Assembly: GCA_030044045.1 (NCBI GenBank)
Contig: JASHWO010000053.1
Span: forward strand, 1 to 10,620
Source: Acidimicrobiales bacterium
GTDB lineage: Bacteria; Actinomycetota; Acidimicrobiia; Acidimicrobiales; RAAP-2
DNA length: 10,620 nt
Reading direction: 5' to 3'
Under the pieces are notes generated by a model. The model saw nothing but the letters and a program-made list of their open reading frames with translations. It had not been told where the DNA came from and ran no database searches. The translations under genes and the position numbers were made by a program. Positions 6,005 to 10,620 of this stretch are shown here, piece by piece; the stretch's first letter is position 1; every line of letters starts with the position of its first letter.

Positions 6005-6010
6005 CACACC

Positions 6011-6919
6011 GTGCAGAACGAAGCGACCACCAGGACCGCACTGCCGGCGACCGGGGGCACGTCTCCCATATCGGGGGCTGACGCCGCGCCGGCCACCTCG
6101 CCGGGGACACCGCCTGGCACAGTATCGGCCTCGGCGGCGGCACGCCCGCCGCCGGCGGCCGGACCGATCGCATCCCCGGACGGGACGGGTAGGCCCGCGG
6201 GCCCGGCTCCGCCGACGCCGGGCAGCGCCTGGCGCGGCGCACCAGCCGGCCTGATCGACACCGGTAGGGGCAGGATGCACACGAAGGTGCCGAGAGGCCG
6301 GCACGGGCACACCCAGGAAGAGATCGGGGCGATCCAGCGGGCCCGTATCGTGGACGCCTTCGTGTGCGAGATCGGGGAACGCGGCTACGCCGGCACCCAC
6401 ATCGCCAATGTGTGCGTCCGGGCGGGCGTGTCGACCAAGACCTTCTACGCGGCGTTCCTGAGCAAGGACCAGTGCTTCTACCAGGTGTTCGAGCTCGGGG
6501 TCGCGCTCGTCTGGAAGCAGGGCGCCGCGGTGTTCGGCCGGGCCCGGGGCCCTTGGGAGCACCGCCTGCACGGGGCGGTCGACACGATGCTCGGCGTGAT
6601 GGCCCGGAACGTCCCGTTCTGCCGGCTGGCGGTCGTCGAAGCCCGCGAGGCCGGTCCGGAGAGTCGGCGACGCTTCGACGTCATGATCGACGAGTGCCAG
6701 CGGGCGCTGACCGGCCGGTGGGGCACACCGTCCAGGCCCCCGGCAGCCTCCTCGGAGCGCGAGGAATGGCTGGTGAACGGCGTGGTCGGCCCGCTGGCTC
6801 GCTACGTGGACGAAGGTAGGGCGGAGCGCCTGACCGATCTGTCGTCGCTCGTCACCTACACGATCGCCCACCAGGTGGTGGGGCAGGAACGAGCGCTGCG
6901 CGAGGTGGGCTGGGTGTAG
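6011..6919 (+). CDS. TetR/AcrR-family regulator with a long disordered N-terminus
   Basis: 302 residues, against about 200 for the family. Residues 1-88 are proline, alanine, glycine, serine and threonine rich and probably disordered. The regulator proper begins near M89 with a basic arm, KVPRGRHGH, then EEIGAIQRARIVDAFVCEIG (helix 1) and the HTH at about 129-149 (THIANVCVRAGVSTKTFYAAF), followed by SKDQCFYQVFELG. The C-terminal half is helical, as in ligand-binding domains, without recognisable ligand residues. GTG 6011 has an excellent GGGAGGAGG; ATG 6275 (M89) has a weaker AGGGG four bases upstream and could serve as a second start, giving a 214-residue form. The neighbour at 6928-7641 is a paralogue on the other strand, ending 8 nt away, with about half the residues identical across the arm and DNA-binding region. 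Regulated genes are unknown; no efflux pump or enzyme gene is adjacent. Confidence 0.85.
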   Translation: MQNEATTRTALPATGGTSPISGADAAPATSPGTPPGTVSASAAARPPPAAGPIASPDGTGRPAGPAPPTPGSAWRGAPAGLIDTGRGRMHTKVPRGRHGHTQEEIGAIQRARIVDAFVCEIGERGYAGTHIANVCVRAGVSTKTFYAAFLSKDQCFYQVFELGVALVWKQGAAVFGRARGPWEHRLHGAVDTMLGVMARNVPFCRLAVVEAREAGPESRRRFDVMIDECQRALTGRWGTPSRPPAASSEREEWLVNGVVGPLARYVDEGRAERLTDLSSLVTYTIAHQVVGQERALREVGWV

Positions 6920-6927
6920 GCCCGCTG

Positions 6928-7641
6928 CTACTCGTGTGCCGACTGGTTGGCCACCTGGTCGGCACCGAGCACGACCAGCACGAGGAAGTCCACCAGTGAG
7001 GGCACCAGGTCAGGCAGCTCGTCCGTCCGCCCGTCCTCGATGTAGATGAAGATCGGGCGGAGCACGGCCCCCACCAGGAGCGCCTCGAGCGGGCCCTCCC
7101 GGAGCGCCTGGGGCACGTTCGCCGGCTCCTCGCCGCTGAAGGCGTGGCCGCAGTCCCGGATCACCGCGTTCAGCCGGTCCACGGCCACCGGCCCCACCCG
7201 GGTCGGCTCGATGGTGCAGAAGCGGGCGAAGGCCGGGTTGGCGGCCAGGTGGTCCATGACCGTCGCCAGCGCGGCGCGCAGCCGGTCGCTCCAGGTCCCC
7301 TCGGTGGACCGGTAGGCGATCTTCGCCTGCTCGACCACCAGCTGGGCGCCGAGGTCGAAGGCCGCCAGGTAGCAGTCCTCCTTGTCGGCGAAGGCTGCGT
7401 AGAAGGCCCGGTTCGACACACCGGCTCGCTGGCACACGTCGACCACCCGGGTGTTGTCGTACCCGACGCGGCCTACCACGTCCACGAAGGCGTCGAGCAG
7501 CCGTGCCCGGTGGACGCTCCGGATCTCCTCGCGCGGATGGCCATGCCTGCCCTTCGGCACCATCCGGTCGGGGCCCACCGGTGAGCGGCTCCCGGGCAGG
7601 AGGACCATCGTGTTACCGGTTCGTAGCGCTACGTCGTCCAT
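6928..7641 (-). CDS. TetR/AcrR-family regulator, paralogue of the gene at 6011
   Basis: 237 residues. After a short variable N-terminus the same arm appears, MVPKGRHGHPREEI (27-40), then helix 1 (VHRARLLDAFVDVVGRVGY) and the HTH at about 64-84 (TRVVDVCQRAGVSNRAFYAAF), followed by DKEDCYLAAFDLG. The rest is helical, with a hydrophobic C-terminal helix (VDFLVLVVLGADQV, 217-230) likely for dimerisation. The HTH consensus (AGVSxxxFYAAFxxKexC) is typical of the actinobacterial TetR group that carries a GRHG arm. The start at ATG 7641-7639 is supported by GGGAGGG seven bases upstream; the frame stays open for another 43 codons without a better site. It converges on the paralogue at 6011. A 12-nt palindrome lies inside codons 3-7 and could be an operator. 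Confidence 0.88.
   Translation of the reverse strand: MDDVALRTGNTMVLLPGSRSPVGPDRMVPKGRHGHPREEIRSVHRARLLDAFVDVVGRVGYDNTRVVDVCQRAGVSNRAFYAAFADKEDCYLAAFDLGAQLVVEQAKIAYRSTEGTWSDRLRAALATVMDHLAANPAFARFCTIEPTRVGPVAVDRLNAVIRDCGHAFSGEEPANVPQALREGPLEALLVGAVLRPIFIYIEDGRTDELPDLVPSLVDFLVLVVLGADQVANQSAHE
7622..7633. promoter_or_regulatory. 12-nt palindrome CGTAGCGCTACG at the start of the second TetR gene
   Basis: It lies inside the first codons (Val-Ala-Leu-Arg) and uses CTA for leucine, a rare choice in this GC-rich DNA. TAGCGCTACGTC at 7624-7635 is identical to 1040-1051 in the first Xre operator block. It may be an autoregulatory operator that constrains codon choice, or a coincidence. Confidence 0.25.
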
Positions 7642-7648
7642 CTCAGGT

Positions 7649-7655
7649 CCCTCCC
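7649..7655 (-). promoter_or_regulatory. Shine-Dalgarno site fixing the start at 7641
   Basis: GGGAGGG on the minus strand, seven bases before ATG 7641-7639. It selects this start over in-frame positions further upstream. Confidence 0.65.
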
Positions 7656-7948
7656 GACTACTGCGCGGTCCCAGGGGCTGGAGGCAAGCGCCACCGGCGA
7701 CCGTCACCCGGGGTAGTGGCATAGGGAACGAGAGGGAGGCGCTGCCGCGCCGCACTCGGTCGAGCCCCAACCATCGATCACCCCCATAGCCGTAGGCGAC
7801 GGCTGTCCCTGACGTCGACGATGCTAGCCCTCCGGCCCGCGTCGGGGCCAGCGGCGAGCGGCGGCAACCGCTACGGGGTGCGACCCCGGTCCCTGCGGGC
7901 GACGTCGTCGCGGTGCACGGCGTTGCCCCAGGTCATGCGGCCCAGTAC

Positions 7949-7962
7949 TTACCTATTGGTAA
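7949..7962. promoter_or_regulatory. Operator-like palindrome TTACC-TATT-GGTAA
   Basis: A perfect 5-bp inverted repeat with a four-base spacer, unusual for this GC content because the arms and spacer are AT-rich. Size and form suit a TetR-family dimer site. It lies 308 nt upstream of the leftward TetR gene and directly touches an ATG (7962-7964) whose short frame I do not consider a gene. Confidence 0.4.
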
Positions 7963-8055
7963 TGAGGACGCATGGCGAGAGCCACACGTCCGGGACGGAC
8001 GGGCGTGGTGGAGTGGGTGGTCCGCATGCCCTGGTCACGCCCGGTCCCGAGAAAA

Positions 8056-8073
8056 GGGAAACTGAGATTTCCC
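8056..8073. repeat. Inverted repeat GGGAAA-CTGAGA-TTTCCC
   Basis: Perfect 6-bp arms around six bases, within an AT-richer patch (8050-8110). It could be an operator or a weak hairpin; no function can be assigned. Confidence 0.3.
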
Positions 8074-8229
8074 CAGATATGAATGGACATTGGCGGCCGA
8101 TCCGGAGGAAAATCAGCCCGGTACCCCTTCACCGGCCCTCGGAGGCGTGCTAAGAAGCACTCAGCACCGGACCACCACCACTCGCCAGAAAGGGGATCGA
8201 TGTGCAGGGTCGTGGGGGTCCCGGGACGA

Positions 8230-8248
8230 GGATGCCGTTTCGGCATCC
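8230..8248. repeat. Tight hairpin GGATGCCG-TTT-CGGCATCC
   Basis: A perfect 8-bp stem with a three-base loop. With the 8354-8398 hairpin it suggests a structured transcript or a terminator zone upstream of the gene at 8567. Confidence 0.4.
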
Positions 8249-8353
8249 AGCGAGCCCACCACCGGAAGGGTCGCCGGCCGACGTGGGCTGAAGATCACGA
8301 ACTGCCGGGTTACCCGTACCTTCGGGTCGCGGTAGCCTGACGCCAGTTCGTGG

Positions 8354-8398
8354 GGTGCTGGCCCCCCTCCCATCCCCATCCCCCGGGGGGCCAGCACC
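8354..8398. terminator. 14-bp perfect hairpin, terminator-like
   Basis: GGTGCTGGCCCCCC (8354-8367) pairs perfectly with GGGGGGCCAGCACC (8385-8398) around a 17-nt C/T-rich loop. It is the longest uninterrupted stem I found in the window. No T-run follows on either strand. It has no protein gene just upstream on either strand to terminate, so it may close an unrecognised transcript, act as a leader element of the gene 169 nt downstream, or be the remnant of a small mobile element. Confidence 0.4.
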
Positions 8399-8555
8399 AA
8401 ATTCTCCAGGTCGGCGCGCCACGGGCCTCCCGCACTGCTGCCTGCGGTGCCTGTCCCGGCCGGTCCCGGGAATCCGAGCGCGCCGGCGGCCGATGAGGCA
8501 TTCTGGTGGCGGGATATGGGGACTGCTCCTGGCGGAACGCGGGAGCAGCCGGGGG

Positions 8556-8561
8556 AAGGGG
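8556..8561 (+). promoter_or_regulatory. Shine-Dalgarno site fixing the start at 8567
   Basis: AAGGGG within a purine run (8551-8564), five bases before ATG 8567. An earlier in-frame ATG at 8447 has no such site and adds a proline/glycine-rich, probably untranslated segment. Confidence 0.65.
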
Positions 8562-8566
8562 AAGAC

Positions 8567-9148
8567 ATGACTGTGTCCGAGCAGGGAGCATCCTCGGGAC
8601 TGGAGAGAGCACTCCAAGAAGCACACTTCCGACAGGCCAGCGCCATCGAGCGCCTGATGGAGCACGAGTTCCTCTCCGAGCTCATCCAGGCGGCGCTGGC
8701 CGAGGGCCGTGGGTTCCCGACGGTGCTGAGGGCTGAAACCGACACGAACGGCTATGACGTCGTGTTGGGTTGCGGCGGCGTCACCCGGTGGGTCCAGCTG
8801 AAGGCGTCGGCCAGGATGGTCAGGGCCCAGCCCCTCAACATCGGCCTGACGCGCCAGCCCAGTGGGTGTGTGGTGTGGCTGGTCTACAGCGTCGACGACC
8901 ACGGTTGCATCAGCTTCCACTTCGGGTGGCTCGGCAACGGGCCGGGCGAGCCGATGGACGACCTTCCCGGCGCACCGGCCAAGGGCCGCGCCAACGCTCA
9001 GGGGCACAAGGGCGTCCGGCCGACGGTCAAGCTGGTGAGCTACGGGAAGTTCGAGCGCGTGGACACGATGGAAGACCTGTTGGTCAAGCTGTTCGGGCCC
9101 CTCGAGCGGCCGGTCGACGGCCTCGACGGCCTCGACAGCACGGCCTGA
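8567..9148 (+). CDS. Hypothetical protein with D...QxK pattern, possible PD-(D/E)XK nuclease fold
   Basis: 193 residues, soluble, no signal peptide. An N-terminal helical part (12-45) includes HEFLSELIQAAL with E34. A core follows: NGYDVVLGCGGVTRWVQLKAS (61-81), with D64 on one strand and Q77-x-K79 on the next. Many nuclease-fold families (Mrr-like and related) show D followed by (E/Q)xK on adjacent strands, so a restriction-endonuclease-like fold is plausible. Later conserved-looking blocks are QPSGCVVWLVYSVDD (97-111), HFGWLGNGPGEPMDDLP (118-134), AKGRANAQGHKGVRPTVKLV (138-157) and a closing MEDLLVKLFGPLE. I recall similar uncharacterised proteins from accessory regions, but I give no family name. 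Nothing proves catalysis. The start at 8567 is supported by AAGGGG. The next gene begins 54 nt after its stop, on the same strand, and may share the transcript, although the two products look unrelated. Confidence 0.8.
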   Translation: MTVSEQGASSGLERALQEAHFRQASAIERLMEHEFLSELIQAALAEGRGFPTVLRAETDTNGYDVVLGCGGVTRWVQLKASARMVRAQPLNIGLTRQPSGCVVWLVYSVDDHGCISFHFGWLGNGPGEPMDDLPGAPAKGRANAQGHKGVRPTVKLVSYGKFERVDTMEDLLVKLFGPLERPVDGLDGLDSTA

Positions 9149-9202
9149 GATCTCGCTGGTCCGGCGGGCCCACCGCCTGGTCGGGCGGCAGCTGCTCATG
9201 CA

Positions 9203-10336
9203 ATGATCACGATGGATCGCTGCAGGGGGAACCGGCCGCTGTCGCGTCGGTCGAAGGGAGTCGTAACGGGCAGGTGGAGGCGTGCTGCCGGTACCGGTGC
9301 CGTGCTCTTGGTGATCACGGCGGCCGGAGCCGTCGGACCAGGTACGGCGGGTGCCACAAGCTCGTGGAACTGGGAGGTGCAGGCGACCTACCCTGCGCTC
9401 GTCAGCCTCGAGTCCGTTGCCTGTGCTTCGGCGTCCGACTGTGTGGCGGTCGGCGGCGGCGGGACGATCCTCACCACGACCAACGGCGGGACGGCGTGGA
9501 CGGCCCGGACATCGACGGTCACCGGCGATCAGCTCGAAGGGGTGACGTGCCCGAGCTCGGCCGACTGCGTTGCCGTCGGTGACACTGGCAAGGGGACAGG
9601 GATCGTCCTCACGACGGTGGACGGTGGTGCCACGTGGACCAGCCGCACCGTCCCCGTCGCAGCAAACGTGCTCCGCGGCATTTCCTGTCCCACGACGACA
9701 GTGTGCGTAGCCGACGGCTTCCGCGAGACGGGTCACACAGAAACGGGTGTGATCTTGGCGACCACGGATGGCGGGGTCACGTGGACCAGCCAGACGGTAC
9801 CGCAGGGGGTCCTGAACCTCAACGCCGTTACCCGCCTCTCCGTTTCCAACTGCGTGGCGGTCGGCGCGTTCTCCATCCTCACGACGACCGACGCCGGAAG
9901 CACCTGGACCAAGCAGGCTCTGTCCAGCGCAGTAGGTGGCGTGAACGACCTCTCGTGCGCGTCCGCGCCGGACTACGTTGCGGTCGGGGAAGCAGACCAC
10001 GGCACAGGAGGGGCCATCCTCACGACGGCCGATGGCGGTAGCGGTTGGACAACACAGGTCGTCCCTGACGGGGCTGGCTTCCTGGATGGTGTGTCGTGCA
10101 TCACCGTGTCAGCCTGTGTCGCCGTCGGGAAGTCCTCGACAGGGGGCGCCCTGGTGGTGACCGGTACGGTTGCCACCACACCGACACCGACTCCAACCGC
10201 CACCCCCACAGGCAAGGGGTACTGGGAGGTGGCCAGCGACGGCGGCATCTTCGCCTTCGGAACCGCCCAGTTCTACGGCTCGATGGGATCCAAGCCGCTG
10301 AACGAGCCCATCGTCGGCATGGCCGCGGTCGGATAG
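9203..10336 (+). CDS. Secreted beta-propeller-like repeat protein with one C-terminal GYW-type unit
   Basis: 377 residues. The N-terminus has basic residues (RRSK, RWRR), a hydrophobic stretch at 31-44 and a likely cleavage after A51 (TAGA|TSS), so the product is exported. Residues 66-320 hold six units of about 43 residues with the pattern SCxSxxxCVAVG...ILTTxDGGxTWT, as in BNR/YCF48-like propellers. Each unit normally has a C-x5-C pair: C74/C80, C116/C122, C162/C168 and C299/C305. Unit 4 lacks the first (R211, C217) and unit 5 the second (C252, Y258). A Thr/Pro linker (325-336) leads to [17 protein letters not shown] (337-353), a unit that usually occurs many times in tandem but stands alone here and stops at GMAAVG. 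There is no ribosome site before ATG 9203 or ATG 9212, so the start is uncertain by a few codons. The role is unknown; binding or surface display is likely rather than catalysis. Confidence 0.85.
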   Translation: MITMDRCRGNRPLSRRSKGVVTGRWRRAAGTGAVLLVITAAGAVGPGTAGATSSWNWEVQATYPALVSLESVACASASDCVAVGGGGTILTTTNGGTAWTARTSTVTGDQLEGVTCPSSADCVAVGDTGKGTGIVLTTVDGGATWTSRTVPVAANVLRGISCPTTTVCVADGFRETGHTETGVILATTDGGVTWTSQTVPQGVLNLNAVTRLSVSNCVAVGAFSILTTTDAGSTWTKQALSSAVGGVNDLSCASAPDYVAVGEADHGTGGAILTTADGGSGWTTQVVPDGAGFLDGVSCITVSACVAVGKSSTGGALVVTGTVATTPTPTPTATPTGKGYWEVASDGGIFAFGTAQFYGSMGSKPLNEPIVGMAAVG

Positions 10337-10386
10337 AGAGCGGGCGTCGTCGTCGTACGGGTCGGCCGCCAAAAAGGCACCCGAGC

Positions 10387-10462
10387 TGGTGGGCCGCCCG
10401 GGTCTCGATCCCGGCACCTTGGGATTAAAAGTCCCCTGCTCTACCCGATGAGCTAGCGGCCC
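10387..10462 (-). tRNA. tRNA-Lys, anticodon TTT, CCA encoded
   Basis: The acceptor stem GGGCCGC (10456-10462) pairs with GCGGCCC (10391-10397). The discriminator is A (10390), and CCA is encoded at 10387-10389. The D-arm is GCTC/GAGC; the anticodon loop is CTTTTAA with the anticodon at 10427-10429. The T-arm is CCGGG-ATCGAGA-CCCGG. The total is 76 nt. Two oddities: the T-loop has A at positions 54 and 60 instead of the near-universal T54, and the outermost anticodon-stem pair (27/43) is G/A. Folding otherwise is complete, so it is probably functional. Confidence 0.93.
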
Positions 10463-10572
10463 GGGACAGGCTACCTGCCACCAGTCGCCAGAGAAACCCC
10501 CGCGCGCTGCCCCGCACCCGCCGTCCACCGGCCGGCCCGGCGGCGAAGCCCCCGCACCTCGCGTCGGCGCCG

Positions 10573-10620
10573 TCAGCCGGTGGTGATGGCCACCGCCGAC
10601 GGCCGACCGCCGACCGCCAC
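10573..10620 (-). CDS. Possible C-terminus of a gene entering from the right edge
   Basis: A minus-strand frame is open from the window edge to a TGA at 10575-10573 and encodes VAVGGRPSAVAITTG. Fourteen of the 15 codons end in G or C, as expected for coding DNA here, and the lysine tRNA lies downstream on the same strand. Fifteen residues are too few for identification, and a chance frame is possible. Confidence 0.3.
   Translation of the reverse strand: MAVGGRPSAVAITTG

Larger units (their letters stand above)
5247..6010. other. Non-coding stretch between tRNA-Ser and the first TetR gene
   Basis: About 760 nt without a credible gene; the open frames here translate to arginine/proline-rich shadows. 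Immediately upstream of the tRNA (5248-5320) are GC-rich imperfect inverted repeats (ACCCCGG and CCGGGGT), with GGGTACCGG occurring twice (5293-5301 and 5328-5336). From about 5455 to 5535 the base composition drops to a more AT-rich patch, which holds a promoter-like site (5507-5535). It is followed by an RNA-like fold (5539-5603) and a hairpin (5615-5635). A 14-nt palindrome lies at 5890-5903. The last 15 nt hold the ribosome site of the gene at 6011. Confidence 0.5.
7656..8555. other. Long non-coding stretch between the second TetR gene and the QxK protein gene
   Basis: About 900 nt with no credible gene; short frames on both strands lack ribosome sites and coding bias. It holds an operator-like palindrome (7949-7962) and a GGGAAA/TTTCCC inverted repeat in an AT-richer patch (8056-8073). 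A tight hairpin follows at 8230-8248 and a long one at 8354-8398. GGGGTGCGACCCC at 7877-7889 is another small inverted repeat. The promoters of the TetR gene (leftward) and of the gene at 8567 (rightward) should lie here, but I cannot place either with confidence. Confidence 0.5.

Noticed and set aside
5343..6242. A 299-codon minus-strand frame opposite the TetR gene start
   Set aside because: It has no ribosome site, a biased composition and no recognisable motif, and it overlaps the well supported GTG start with its ribosome site on the other strand.
7962..8153. A short frame beginning at the ATG that touches the TTACC/GGTAA palindrome
   Set aside because: No ribosome site, weak coding bias and no motif. 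A leaderless small protein cannot be excluded but is not supported.
8150..10000. A 616-codon open frame on the minus strand
   Set aside because: It runs antisense through two well supported plus-strand genes and a non-coding stretch. Its translation is arginine/glycine/proline-rich, with patches that are reverse images of the DGG repeats. Long antisense frames are expected at this GC content.
8567..10336. The QxK protein and the secreted repeat protein as a secreted toxin or effector pair
   Set aside because: Only the second has a signal peptide, and neither shows toxin or immunity motifs. The 54-nt spacing alone does not support a functional link.
10387..10462. tRNA-Lys 3' end as an attachment site with a second copy in the window
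   Set aside because: I looked for the terminal 15-20 nt elsewhere by eye and saw no copy, and there is no integrase gene.
1..10620. CRISPR array, insertion sequence or toxin-antitoxin pair
   Set aside because: No regularly spaced repeats, no transposase motifs and no terminal inverted repeats around a gene were seen. The Xre pair lacks a neighbouring toxin-like frame: its plus-strand neighbour has its own terminator, and no small partner overlaps them.

Overview
The window is high-GC DNA from an actinobacterium. Evidence includes GTG starts, strong GC bias at third codon positions, and the core cluster rimO-pgsA-cinA with a ThpR-type gene. The C-terminus of a secreted protein at the right end has a [15 protein letters not shown] unit. 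I associate that unit with secreted repeat proteins of Acidimicrobiia, so this class is my best guess; that step is recollection, not a search.

Left part (1-5250), mostly core genome. The minus strand carries rimO (ribosomal protein S12 methylthiotransferase), pgsA-type CDP-alcohol phosphatidyltransferase and cinA. They are joined by two 4-bp GTGA stop/start overlaps and so are probably one translationally coupled operon. A serine tRNA (anticodon GCT) lies upstream on the same strand. The left edge holds the start of a minus-strand RNA 2',3'-cyclic phosphodiesterase gene (thpR/ligT), a frequent neighbour of cinA. Between cinA and thpR sit three plus-strand genes that break the run: a small coiled-coil/beta protein of unknown function closed by a strong 40-nt hairpin, and two tandem paralogous Xre-type regulators. 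Each regulator is preceded by a near-identical operator/promoter block. The arrangement looks like the autoregulatory unit of a restriction-modification controller (C) protein, duplicated together with its promoter, but with no restriction or methyltransferase gene beside it.

Right part (5250-10386), accessory in character and bounded by the serine tRNA and a lysine tRNA (anticodon TTT). It contains a 760-nt non-coding stretch with a promoter-like site and an RNA-like fold; two paralogous TetR-family regulators facing each other with 7 nt between them; a 925-nt non-coding stretch with a TTACC-TATT-GGTAA operator-like palindrome and a series of hairpins; a 193-residue protein with a D...QxK pattern suggestive of a PD-(D/E)XK nuclease fold; and a secreted six-repeat beta-propeller-like protein. 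No integrase, transposase, CRISPR array or direct repeat of a tRNA end was seen.

The last 150 nt hold little. A minus-strand frame entering from the right edge and ending at 10573 may be the C-terminus of another gene.

All calls come from reading the sequence. No database search or folding program was run.
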